A DNA stretch of 64,000 bases from Niabella beijingensis (GTDB lineage: Bacteria > Bacteroidota > Bacteroidia > Chitinophagales > Chitinophagaceae). The notes under the pieces were generated by a model that ran no database searches, was not told where the DNA came from, and saw only the letters and a program-made list of their open reading frames with translations. How positions within the stretch are numbered: the first letter of the stretch is position 1; the number at the start of each line of letters is the position of its first letter. Location: NCBI RefSeq assembly GCF_020034665.1, contig NZ_JAIQDI010000001.1, forward strand, positions 124,001 to 188,000. Reading direction: 5' to 3'. Shown here one piece after another: positions 26,686 to 35,049 of the stretch. The position numbers and the translations under genes are program-made.

Positions 26686-28560
26686 ATGTATCAATGCCCC
26701 AACTGTAAAAAAGCACTCCAATTGCCGGCCAGGGATATCCTGATTGTTCCCTGTGAGTGCGGAATGATTGTAAATATTCTACAGGATACGGGCGCGACTT
26801 CATTGGTAAAAGACAGCATCTACAGGCTCGCGCCCGAAAGCAACCATTACCTGCAACCCGGAACAACCGGCTTATGGAAAAACAAGAAGTTTGCGATAAG
26901 CGGCCGATTCCTTGCTGAAGGCACCGATGGTGCATTCAGCTATTGGACAATTATCTTTGAAGATGGAGGAACAGCAGTCCTATCGGAAGGCTATGGACAT
27001 TACAGTATATTACAAAAGATCACGGTAACTGATCAACCGACAAGAAAAAAACTTAGTCAGTCGAGGGCCGGAACAACTATAAAATTTAACGGCGACCGGC
27101 AATACCGGCTGATCAGGAGGTCTGAAGCCGATTCTATCAGCATAGAAGGAGCACTCTGTACTCCCGAACCGGCATTGCCGTTTTTTACGGCAGCGTTTTT
27201 TAATGAGGAAGAGGGATATATAGAAATTCAGTATTATCATAATGAACAATCAGTTGCATTTTCATTGGATTTTCTGGAACCCCGGCAATTTAAATTCGGG
27301 AATACGGTGTCAGGATCATCCGTTTTTTCATTACAGTGCGAGAAATGCAATACAGCACTTCCCATAGTAGCCATACCTTATACCAGGGATCTGATTTGCT
27401 TTTCCTGTAAAACGGAATACGGGTACAACTATAAGAAAAAAAAATTCCAGCTAATAACAAAAGCAGCGTTTCATAACTCAGCCACTGCATTTTATCTCCA
27501 GCCGGGAAATATCGGATCCTTTAACAGGATCCTCTTTACTGTTATAGGATGTTGCAGCAAAGAAGAGCTTTCAGGAGCGTTTGCATCCTGGAGAGAATAT
27601 ACACTTTTCAATCCAGTGGAAGGGTTTTCCTATCTCAGCGAATACAACGGGCACTGGGTTTATGTAAAAGAATGGCCGCGACCGCCATTAATATCCAAGC
27701 GCGGAAACGACTATTTTATAGAGACCGGCAACCGGTTTGATCTTTATAACAAATACAGGTATAAAGTAACGGATGCGATCGGAGAGCATATTTATGACAT
27801 TAACAATACCAGAAAAAGTTATTGCCGTGAATTTGTCTGCCCGCCTCAACTGATGATAGAAGAAAAATCAGACACGGAAGAATGCTGGTTCTACGGCGAA
27901 CATATAAACCCCTCCGAGGTAAAGGAAGCTTTCAAACTGGATACCAGACCGCCGGCAAGACGCGGTATTGGCAGCATACAGCCGCTGATGATCGTTGACG
28001 TGGGTAAGACCATTATGATCGGAATTGCAGCGATCCTGCTGATGATATTGTTTCATATAATTTTTGCTGTAAACAAAAGAAACGAACGGGTTATTACCAC
28101 TTCTATGGAGTTCAGTGACACAGCAAAAAATCACAGCTATACCAGCAACAGGTTTTACCTGAACAAAAAAGAAAGCAATGTAGAGATCGAGCTTAGCGCA
28201 CCCGGCCTTTCCAACAACTGGATCGAAGTCAGTGGCAATCTGGTTAACACCGACAAAGGGCTCCAGGTCCCTTTTACCGAAACACTGTCCTTTTACAGTG
28301 GTGTGGAAAATGGGGAAAGCTGGTCTGAAGGGGGTACCCGGGGCAGCGTGCTACTAACAGATATCCCCCGGGGAAATTATTATATCGAATTTGAAGGCAC
28401 CAGCGATATCAGCAGTTATACAGAACAACTTACGGCGACCCTTTTATATGACGTCCCCGTTCACCGGAACCTGTTTATTGTTCTGCTTATTGTTGCAGCC
28501 ACAGGTGCGGCATATATTCTCATCAGTAATAACAACAGAAACAAACGCTGGAACGCATAA
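26686..28560 (+). CDS. Membrane protein with two zinc ribbons and two DUF4178-like domains
   Basis: 624 aa, function unknown. Order: zinc ribbon 1 (CPNC at 4-7, CECG at 23-26), a DUF4178-like beta domain (about 47-195; YRLAPESNHYLQPGTTG, SYWTIIFEDGG), zinc ribbon 2 (CEKC 218-221, CFSC 238-241), a second DUF4178-like domain (about 265-405; AFYLQPGNIGSFN, ASWREYTLFNP), a TM helix (442-462), a beta-rich domain of about 130 residues and a final TM helix (about 594-615). The two halves are an internal duplication. DUF4178 genes are known to co-occur with DUF350, SpeD-like and aminopropyltransferase genes, as here. Four bases separate it from the speD-like gene. A scaffold or sensor role at the membrane is inference. 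Confidence 0.8.
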   Translation: MYQCPNCKKALQLPARDILIVPCECGMIVNILQDTGATSLVKDSIYRLAPESNHYLQPGTTGLWKNKKFAISGRFLAEGTDGAFSYWTIIFEDGGTAVLSEGYGHYSILQKITVTDQPTRKKLSQSRAGTTIKFNGDRQYRLIRRSEADSISIEGALCTPEPALPFFTAAFFNEEEGYIEIQYYHNEQSVAFSLDFLEPRQFKFGNTVSGSSVFSLQCEKCNTALPIVAIPYTRDLICFSCKTEYGYNYKKKKFQLITKAAFHNSATAFYLQPGNIGSFNRILFTVIGCCSKEELSGAFASWREYTLFNPVEGFSYLSEYNGHWVYVKEWPRPPLISKRGNDYFIETGNRFDLYNKYRYKVTDAIGEHIYDINNTRKSYCREFVCPPQLMIEEKSDTEECWFYGEHINPSEVKEAFKLDTRPPARRGIGSIQPLMIVDVGKTIMIGIAAILLMILFHIIFAVNKRNERVITTSMEFSDTAKNHSYTSNRFYLNKKESNVEIELSAPGLSNNWIEVSGNLVNTDKGLQVPFTETLSFYSGVENGESWSEGGTRGSVLLTDIPRGNYYIEFEGTSDISSYTEQLTATLLYDVPVHRNLFIVLLIVAATGAAYILISNNNRNKRWNA

Positions 28561-28566
28561 ACAAAA

Positions 28567-28749
28567 ATGAAACGGTTCAACATATTCAACTCCAATCATT
28601 CCCTGTTCCATTACCGGTGGTTTATCCTGATCATCATCGGATGTATTGCCGCAATGGCCTGGTACGATTATAATGGAGATTCGATGTTCAGCGGGAACAA
28701 CAAAAACGGCAGCAGTTACAGTTCTTCAAGAACCGGTTATCACAAATAA
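28567..28749 (+). CDS. Small membrane protein, unknown
   Basis: 60 aa: a short charged N-terminus, a single TM helix (WFILIIIGCIAAMAWY, about 18-33) and a Gly/Ser/Asn-rich hydrophilic tail ending SSSRTGYHK. It has no recognisable family. The case for a real gene is its exact fit in the operon, 6 bp after the DUF4178 stop and 16 bp before the DUF350 start. By position it may be an accessory subunit of the membrane complex. Confidence 0.6.
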   Translation: MKRFNIFNSNHSLFHYRWFILIIIGCIAAMAWYDYNGDSMFSGNNKNGSSYSSSRTGYHK

Positions 28750-28765
28750 TATCAAATCCTTATTT

Positions 28766-28969
28766 ATGTATCAATCTATTATCAACTCCATCATTTATTC
28801 CGCATTGGGCATTGCCATTCTGATAGTTGCATTTGTTCTGGTGGAAATATTAACCCCCAAACACAATATCCGGAAGGAAATATTAGAGCACAAAAATATG
28901 GCGCTGGCAGTGCTGGCAGGATTCTTTATGTTATCTGTTGCCATTATCATCGCCTCCGCCATTCATTGA
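28766..28969 (+). CDS. DUF350 (YjfL-like) membrane protein
   Basis: 67 aa from the ATG at 28766. An upstream in-frame start at 28646 would overlap the 60-aa gene and add 40 non-hydrophobic residues, so I rejected it. Two TM helices (about 6-27 and 45-66) flank a short loop with TPKHNIRKEILEHKNMALAVLAGF; the EHKNxAxAxxxxG pattern is typical of DUF350. In E. coli the DUF350 protein YjfL is encoded next to a glutathionylspermidine-synthase-like ATP-grasp gene, another link with polyamines. Function is unknown. It ends 1 bp before the aminopropyltransferase start. Confidence 0.8.
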   Translation: MYQSIINSIIYSALGIAILIVAFVLVEILTPKHNIRKEILEHKNMALAVLAGFFMLSVAIIIASAIH

Positions 28970-28970
28970 T

Positions 28971-30497
28971 ATGCGTTCCCTCAAAAGTAACAATCAGCTT
29001 ATTTTACTGCTGGCCGTTTTTGTCATTGCATCCTGCGGGCTTATTTATGAGCTTGTGGCCGGCACACTGGCCAGCTATGTTCTTGGAGACAGCGTAACAC
29101 AATTCAGCACCATCATCGGTGTCTACCTTTTTTCGATGGGAATCGGCTCCTTTCTTTCCAAATACATCGGGCAGCACCTCCTCTCCTGGTTTATTAAAAT
29201 AGAGTTACTGGTCGGCCTTATCGGTGGCTTCAGTGCGGTTATTCTGTTTTATGTATTTCCGCTTGCAGCATCCTTCCGGATCATCCTTTATGCGCTGGTA
29301 TCGGTAACAGGTATCCTGGTAGGCCTGGAGATCCCGCTGCTGATGCGCATCCTGCAAGGCAAAGTGGTCTTTAAAGAGCTTGTAAGCCGGGTCTTTACAT
29401 TTGACTACATTGGTGCATTGCTTGCCAGTCTTATCTTTCCCCTGGTTTTTGTTCCGCATCTCGGATTGATCAAGACGGCGTTGTTTTTTGGGATGATGAA
29501 CACTTTCGTGGGATTATATCTTTCTGTCCGGTTCAAGCCCGAACTAAAAAATCATCGGGCGCTGACAACTGCCGCCATCAGCATCATTCTGCTCCAGCTT
29601 GTTGCATTTGTATATGCTGAGCGCATCATGGAACAGGCGGAGACCAATAGCTTTGCAGACAATATTGTATATGCCAAATCCACACCTTATCAGCGTATTG
29701 TCATTACCCGTAATAAAAGGGAGACCCGCTTGTTTTTAAACGGTAATCTGCAGTTCAGCAGCGCCGATGAATACCGCTATCATGAGGCGCTGGTACATCC
29801 GGCCCTCTCTTCAATTACCCGCCGTGAACAGGTACTCATCCTTGGCGGTGGCGATGGAATGGCCGCCCGTGAGGTACTGAAATATCCTGATGTGAAGAGG
29901 ATCACCCTGGTAGACCTTGATCCGGCCATGACCCGATTATTTACCACCCAGGAGCGTTTCTCCGAGCTCAACAATCATTCCCTCAGCAATCCCAAAGTGA
30001 CCGTTCAGAACGCAGATGCTTTTACCTGGCTCAGAGGATCTGCTACATGTTTCGATGCAATAATCATCGATTTCCCCGACCCTTCCAATTATTCGATAGG
30101 GAAACTCTACAGCAATAGCTTTTATCAAACGCTGTTTCGCCGGCTAAAGCCTGACGGTATTGCCGTGATTCAGAGCACATCACCCTTCGTCGCACCCAAC
30201 AGTTTCTGGTGCGTGGATACAACACTGAGGTCCTGCGGATTTAGCACAAAACCGTATCACAATCTTGTCCCCTCTTTTGGAGACTGGGGCTATATCCTGG
30301 CCATGAAAGACACAGCTAAAGGATGGTTTTTGCAGTTACCGGATCACCTGCGGTTTGCAGACAGACAAAGTGTTGAGCAGATGTTTTATTTCCCGCCGGA
30401 CATGCATCCTACAAAAAAGATCACGGTCAATAAGCTCAATAACCAGTCCCTGGTAAGTTATTTTGAAGAAGAGTGGAGCCATTATCTTGATTCATAA
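28971..30497 (+). CDS. Membrane-fused polyamine aminopropyltransferase (spermidine synthase-like)
   Basis: 508 aa from the ATG at 28971; an in-frame ATG at 28938 lies inside the DUF350 gene and was rejected. Residues 9-222 carry about seven TM helices; residues 230-508 are a SpeE-like Rossmann domain with LGGGDGMAAREVL (291-303), VDLDPAM (314-320), the catalytic loop IIDFPDP (365-371, D367 and D370), QSTSPF and VPSFGDWGYILA. The loop reads DFPDP where soluble spermidine synthases have DS[ST]DP, so the acceptor amine may differ. It should move the aminopropyl group of decarboxylated AdoMet to an amine at the membrane surface. The TAATG junction overlaps the next gene. Confidence 0.88.
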   Translation: MRSLKSNNQLILLLAVFVIASCGLIYELVAGTLASYVLGDSVTQFSTIIGVYLFSMGIGSFLSKYIGQHLLSWFIKIELLVGLIGGFSAVILFYVFPLAASFRIILYALVSVTGILVGLEIPLLMRILQGKVVFKELVSRVFTFDYIGALLASLIFPLVFVPHLGLIKTALFFGMMNTFVGLYLSVRFKPELKNHRALTTAAISIILLQLVAFVYAERIMEQAETNSFADNIVYAKSTPYQRIVITRNKRETRLFLNGNLQFSSADEYRYHEALVHPALSSITRREQVLILGGGDGMAAREVLKYPDVKRITLVDLDPAMTRLFTTQERFSELNNHSLSNPKVTVQNADAFTWLRGSATCFDAIIIDFPDPSNYSIGKLYSNSFYQTLFRRLKPDGIAVIQSTSPFVAPNSFWCVDTTLRSCGFSTKPYHNLVPSFGDWGYILAMKDTAKGWFLQLPDHLRFADRQSVEQMFYFPPDMHPTKKITVNKLNNQSLVSYFEEEWSHYLDS

Positions 30498-32101
30498 TGA
30501 AACGCAGAAATTTCATAGAACTTTGTATGGCCGGCAGCGCGGCATTACTGACTGAAACCGGCTGCAAACGTCCCCGGGCCTCTTTTAAAGGCACCATCAC
30601 CGGTGCTTCTGCACAAATAGGGCATATATTACGGGATATGAAAAACATTCCTTCCCCGAAACATTACACAGTTGCCGGCACTGTCATTGCAGGAGCAGGG
30701 ATCAGTGGTCTTAGTGCCGGACGATGGCTGCATGAGCATGGAAGAGAAGATTTTATTGTACTGGAGCTGGAAAGCTATACCGGGGGTAATGCGGCCTATG
30801 GCAAAAACGAGGTTTCCGCTTACCCGATGGGAGCGCACTATATCCCTGTCCCTAACAACCACCTCACAGAATACCTCGATTTTCTGGAGGATGCCAGGGT
30901 GATCCTGTACCGGGACGAAAGCGGACTTCCGTTTTATAATGAGGAATTTCTGTGTTATGATCCGCAGGAGCGGCTATATATTAACGGAAGCTGGCAGGAC
31001 GGATTGATACCGCAAAGAGGCATCACGGCAGATGAAAAGCAACAATTTGAAAAATTTCTGGCCCTGATGGACCACTACCGGCACCTGAAGGATGACGAAG
31101 GACAATATGTTTTCGACATACCTGTTGACCGGTCGAGCAGGCAGCCGGTATATACGCAGCTGGATACGATTACGATGAGTGAATGGCTTCAACAGGAGCA
31201 GCTGACAGCCCCTGCCTTACACTGGTATGTAAACTACTGCACCCGTGATGATTTTGGTTGTGATGCGGTATCCGTCAGCGCCTGGGTAGGCATCCACTAT
31301 TTTGCCTCCCGAAAAGGCGAGGCAGTCAATGCGGCACATGGCGATGTGATCACCTGGCCACAGGGTAACGGCTATCTGGCAGATCAATTAAAAAAAGATT
31401 TCAAGGATCATATTATAACCGACAGTCTGGTGCTCGCTGTTTTTCAGAAAGACAAAAAGGTGGCGGTTCACTACCTGGATGTAAAAAGCAAACAGGTCCG
31501 GGGAATACTGGCAGACAATTGTATTCTGGCGACCCCTGTCTTTGTAACCGGCAGGCTGATGAAGGACCAGGAACCATTCAAAAAGGCAAAGGATTCGTTC
31601 ACTTACACCCCCTGGATGGTAGCCAACCTGAAATTACGGCAACCGGCCGTATCAACTTGGGCAGGCATCTGCTGGGACAATGTAATTTACAATAGCGCCT
31701 CGCTGGGCTATGTAGATGCCACCCACCAGTTGATTGATCAGCTGACGTCCTATAAAAACATCACCTATTATCTGCCGTTAACAGATAAAGATGCTACTAC
31801 CGCGCGTATTGCTGCATACGGGAACAATCATACCGATTGGTGCCAAAAGGTCCTGAGTGACCTGAAAACCGCTCATCCCCGGATTGAAGAGTATCTCGAA
31901 GAGATAAATATAACGGTATGGGGGCATGCTATGCCTAAACCTGTGCCGGGGCATATATTCGGAGGAGTCCGTCAGACCTTGCAACAACCAGTCAATAACC
32001 AGATCTTCTTCGCTCATACAGACTACGCGGGCATCAGTATTTTTGAAGAAGGTTTTTACCAGGGTATTAACGCTGCACAAAAAATAATCAATGCCGGCTG
32101 A
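30497..32101 (+). CDS. FAD-dependent amine oxidase-like oxidoreductase with Tat/lipoprotein-like signal
   Basis: 534 aa. The N-terminus MKRRNFIELCMAGSAALLTE has a twin-arginine-like RRNF followed by a hydrophobic stretch and a TGC at 21-23 that could be a lipobox. The FAD-binding GxGxxG is AGAGISGLSAG (65-75), followed by the ELESYTGGNA pattern of amine oxidases/phytoene desaturases. The C-terminal FAD-closing segment FFAHTDYAGISIFEEGFYQG matches flavin amine oxidases. If Tat-exported with its cofactor, it would oxidise an amine in the periplasm or on the membrane. Its start overlaps the aminopropyltransferase stop by one base; its end overlaps the next gene by 11 bp, so it is certainly translated as part of the cluster. 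Confidence 0.8.
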   Translation: MKRRNFIELCMAGSAALLTETGCKRPRASFKGTITGASAQIGHILRDMKNIPSPKHYTVAGTVIAGAGISGLSAGRWLHEHGREDFIVLELESYTGGNAAYGKNEVSAYPMGAHYIPVPNNHLTEYLDFLEDARVILYRDESGLPFYNEEFLCYDPQERLYINGSWQDGLIPQRGITADEKQQFEKFLALMDHYRHLKDDEGQYVFDIPVDRSSRQPVYTQLDTITMSEWLQQEQLTAPALHWYVNYCTRDDFGCDAVSVSAWVGIHYFASRKGEAVNAAHGDVITWPQGNGYLADQLKKDFKDHIITDSLVLAVFQKDKKVAVHYLDVKSKQVRGILADNCILATPVFVTGRLMKDQEPFKKAKDSFTYTPWMVANLKLRQPAVSTWAGICWDNVIYNSASLGYVDATHQLIDQLTSYKNITYYLPLTDKDATTARIAAYGNNHTDWCQKVLSDLKTAHPRIEEYLEEINITVWGHAMPKPVPGHIFGGVRQTLQQPVNNQIFFAHTDYAGISIFEEGFYQGINAAQKIINAG

Positions 32102-33194
32102 ACAACAATTATATAAATACCGGCAACCCTGGCTGCAAAACAAAGGCACAGATCTATTTTTTATTCTGTCGCCTCCTTTTGTCTGTTTGCTTCTTATTAT
32201 CTCCTTCCCTCATTTATTTCGGAATGATGACCGGATGTCACTTACCGGATGGATCCTCCTGGTCCTGCTGATTGACGTTGGTCATGTATATACGACCCTC
32301 TATCGTACTTATTTCGACCGGAATGCATTAAAAACAAAGGGTACGATCCTCTGGGTCATTCCATTCGTTGCTTTTACTGCTGGGTTGCTGCTTTATAATT
32401 TCAGCGCGCTCTGGTTCTGGAGGGTGCTGGCTTATGCAGCGGTATATCATTTCATACGACAGCAATACGGTTTCATGCGGCTGTACAGCCGGTTTGAAAA
32501 CAAACGGTCCTTTACTGCAAAACTGGATACAGCAGTGATCTACAGTGCCACGCTTTACCCGCTTTTCTACTGGCACATCTCGGGCCCGCGTAATTTTAAC
32601 TGGTTCATTACGGGGGATTTTGTTTATTTCGGCGGGAGTGCGCTACTGCCCATTCTCGGCGGCCTTTATTTCATATTGCTCCTTGTTTACATCTTTCATC
32701 TGACCATTCAGACCATAAAAACCCGGCACTTTAACCTGCCCAAATTCGGCATCATTGCCGGCACCGTTATTTCCTGGTATTTCGGGATTGTTTACTTCAA
32801 CGGTGATATGGCATTTACGCTGCTTAATGTAGTAAGCCACGGTGTTCCTTACATGGCACTGGTATGGGTGCACGGCAGAAAAGTCTATTCGAAACAAAAG
32901 AAGGAGAACCCCTTTTTACACAGGGTTTTTTCCAAAAAAGGAATCCTTATTTTTTTATTCATCATATTTGGGCTGGCCTTTATGGAGGAATTTTTCTGGG
33001 ATATTGCGGTATGGAAAGAACACAGGGTGGCATTCGGAGGCAGTTATTTTGCAGCATTCCAACCCAGCGGGGAAATACTGAATATCCTGGTTCCCCTGCT
33101 GGCCCTGCCTCAGTTCACTCATTATATCCTGGATGGTTTTATCTGGAAGATCAGGAAGAATGAAATAAAATGGAGCAGTGAAATCAATAAATAG
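32091..33194 (+). CDS. Polytopic membrane protein with membrane-embedded histidines, unknown
   Basis: 367 aa with about eight hydrophobic segments; I do not recognise the family. Several motifs at helix ends look conserved: DVGHVYTTLYRTYFDR (62-77), HFIRQQYGFMRLYSR (120-134), VVSHGVPYMALVWVHG (248-262) and FTHYILDGFIWK (342-353). Histidines H65, H120, H250, H261 and H344 could form a metal site, as in membrane di-iron hydroxylases, but this is speculation. It overlaps the FAD gene by 11 bp and ends the operon. The downstream 180 bp to the convergent GT35 gene hold a terminator. Confidence 0.7.
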   Translation: MPAEQQLYKYRQPWLQNKGTDLFFILSPPFVCLLLIISFPHLFRNDDRMSLTGWILLVLLIDVGHVYTTLYRTYFDRNALKTKGTILWVIPFVAFTAGLLLYNFSALWFWRVLAYAAVYHFIRQQYGFMRLYSRFENKRSFTAKLDTAVIYSATLYPLFYWHISGPRNFNWFITGDFVYFGGSALLPILGGLYFILLLVYIFHLTIQTIKTRHFNLPKFGIIAGTVISWYFGIVYFNGDMAFTLLNVVSHGVPYMALVWVHGRKVYSKQKKENPFLHRVFSKKGILIFLFIIFGLAFMEEFFWDIAVWKEHRVAFGGSYFAAFQPSGEILNILVPLLALPQFTHYILDGFIWKIRKNEIKWSSEINK

Positions 33195-33325
33195 ACAGGC
33201 AACTCCTCTTTACTTATCAGCTGTAATTAAATAATATCCAATCTTATAAGAAAAACAAGCCCGGAGAAAAAGAGCGGAAGCACTTGTGAAGTAATTCCGG
33301 CAGCGCAGGTATTATCCCCGATAAA

Positions 33326-33354
33326 AAAGTGCAGGACGGATGTCACTGCACTTT
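33326..33354 (-). terminator. Terminator of the GT35 gene
   Basis: AAAGTGCAG (33326-33334) and CTGCACTTT (33346-33354) form a perfect 9-bp stem with an 11-nt loop. On the minus strand it runs into a six-T tract, 21 bp after the GT35 stop codon. On the plus strand it may also weakly stop the polyamine operon. Confidence 0.75.
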
Positions 33355-33375
33355 GATAAATTTATCCGGAACCGT

Positions 33376-35049
33376 TCAGACCTGGGAGATTGCTGCATTA
33401 TACATCAGCGCATAATATTCATGTGCCATGCGGTTGCTTTCAAACTGCCAGCGTACATCCTGCATGCCATTCTTCATGATCTGTCTCCAGGTATTATAAT
33501 CCTGGTAGTAAAGCGAGATAATCTGTCCGGCAAGGATCTCATACAGCTTGTTCAGGTCATATTCATCCTGGTCGTGAACACTCATATTCGCATAATCGGC
33601 CTTGGGTATTACAAATCCATTATGCCCGTGATTGATGAATTCGGGGATCCACCCGTCGTCCGTAGAGAAATTAACGGCACCATTCATCGCGGCTGTCATA
33701 CCACTGGTGCCGGATGCCTCACGCGGTACGCGGGGATTGTTCAGCCACAGATCCGCCGCCTGTTTCAGGCGTTTGGACAATCCGAGCTCGTATCCTGTAA
33801 GCACTGCCACATTTTTATAATTCTTACTCAGGTGTACCAGCTCATTGAATTCAGAGATCGCCGGGAAGTCCATGGGATAGGGCTTTCCCGCCCATATGAT
33901 CTGAACCGGGAAGGGTGCGTTGTTCAGCAACTGATTAAAGCGCTGCAGGTCTGACGCGATCAGCCCTGCTCTTTTATAGCCCGCAAACCTTCGGGCCCAG
34001 ACAATGGTAAACACACGGGGATCGAACAGCTTGCCGGTTTGATCCGCCACAATTTCGAATGCCCTTTTCTTCAGGAACCATTTACGGTCATCAAACCCAT
34101 AATCGTCCCCTACCTCTTTGAATTTATACATTTGCTTATCGGCCCAGTAATTCCAGTTCTGTGCATTGGTGATGGAGATAATGGGACAAATGCCCTCATA
34201 TTTCCCCCACATATCCCGCGATACTTCACCATGCAGTTTGGACACTCCATTAGCAACGTGCGCAAAACGCAATGCCACCAGCGAATGATTGAACTGATCG
34301 CTGTAATCCTTTGTCAGTGTTTTTACTTCATCCACTCCCAGTCCGCAGAAATAGCTCATCTTATGACACAGGTAAATGTCATGCTTTTCGTTTCCTGCCT
34401 CTTCCGGCGTATGTGTGGTGAATACAAGACGTTTTTTTACTTCATCGAGATTCCTGCCGAATTTCTGATACAGGTAAAAGGTCGAAGAAAGGCCGTGCGC
34501 CTCATTCAGATGGTAGATCTCCGGATCCACACCCAGCAGGTCCATCAGTTTGGCCCCACCTACCCCCAGCAGGATGAACTGCGCTACCTTGGTCGCCACA
34601 TTGGCATCGTACAGTTTATGGCAGATCGTTTGGGATACATAGTCATTCTCCGGCAGATCGGTGCTCAGCAAAAATAAAGGCGCGGTTTTGAATGTCTCCG
34701 GATGCAGATAGTATGCTTTTACCCATACCGGCGCGTCGTGTACCTGTATCTGGAATTTAATTCCCGTATCTTCAAGAAAACTATAGCTTTTTTCATTCCA
34801 GGCCACATCCAGTGTCTGGTCCTGGTTGCGCTCCTGATCGTAATAACCGTATTTCCATAAAATACCAACGCCGATCATATGCTGTCTTAGTTCATATGCA
34901 CTGCGGAGATGTGACCCGGACAGGAAGCCCAGGCCGCCACTGTAAATTTTCAGCGGCTGGTGAATCGCATACTCCATCGAAAAATACGCCACGCGTTTTC
35001 CATAATTCTTATCAACCTCATAAGGAACCTTAAAATTTTCAAAACTCAT
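33376..35049 (-). CDS. GT35 alpha-glucan phosphorylase-like protein without the PLP lysine
   Basis: 557 aa, shorter than classical glycogen phosphorylases (about 800). The fold signatures of the short alpha-glucan phosphorylase group are present: VAYFSMEYAIHQPLKIYSGGLGFLSG (N-terminus), YHLNEAHG, FTTHTPEEAGNEKH, ARRFAGYKR and REASGTSGM. In phosphorylases the sequence continues GNMK or GMK, with the Lys carrying pyridoxal phosphate; here it is GMT, and the DNA reads ATG ACA, so T452 replaces it. Expected role is release of glucose-1-phosphate from glycogen. Without the lysine it may be inactive, use another lysine, or act as a retaining glycosyltransferase without PLP. The gene is not with glgA/B/C but lies 9 kb from glgB. 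Confidence 0.82.
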   Translation of the reverse strand: MSFENFKVPYEVDKNYGKRVAYFSMEYAIHQPLKIYSGGLGFLSGSHLRSAYELRQHMIGVGILWKYGYYDQERNQDQTLDVAWNEKSYSFLEDTGIKFQIQVHDAPVWVKAYYLHPETFKTAPLFLLSTDLPENDYVSQTICHKLYDANVATKVAQFILLGVGGAKLMDLLGVDPEIYHLNEAHGLSSTFYLYQKFGRNLDEVKKRLVFTTHTPEEAGNEKHDIYLCHKMSYFCGLGVDEVKTLTKDYSDQFNHSLVALRFAHVANGVSKLHGEVSRDMWGKYEGICPIISITNAQNWNYWADKQMYKFKEVGDDYGFDDRKWFLKKRAFEIVADQTGKLFDPRVFTIVWARRFAGYKRAGLIASDLQRFNQLLNNAPFPVQIIWAGKPYPMDFPAISEFNELVHLSKNYKNVAVLTGYELGLSKRLKQAADLWLNNPRVPREASGTSGMTAAMNGAVNFSTDDGWIPEFINHGHNGFVIPKADYANMSVHDQDEYDLNKLYEILAGQIISLYYQDYNTWRQIMKNGMQDVRWQFESNRMAHEYYALMYNAAISQV

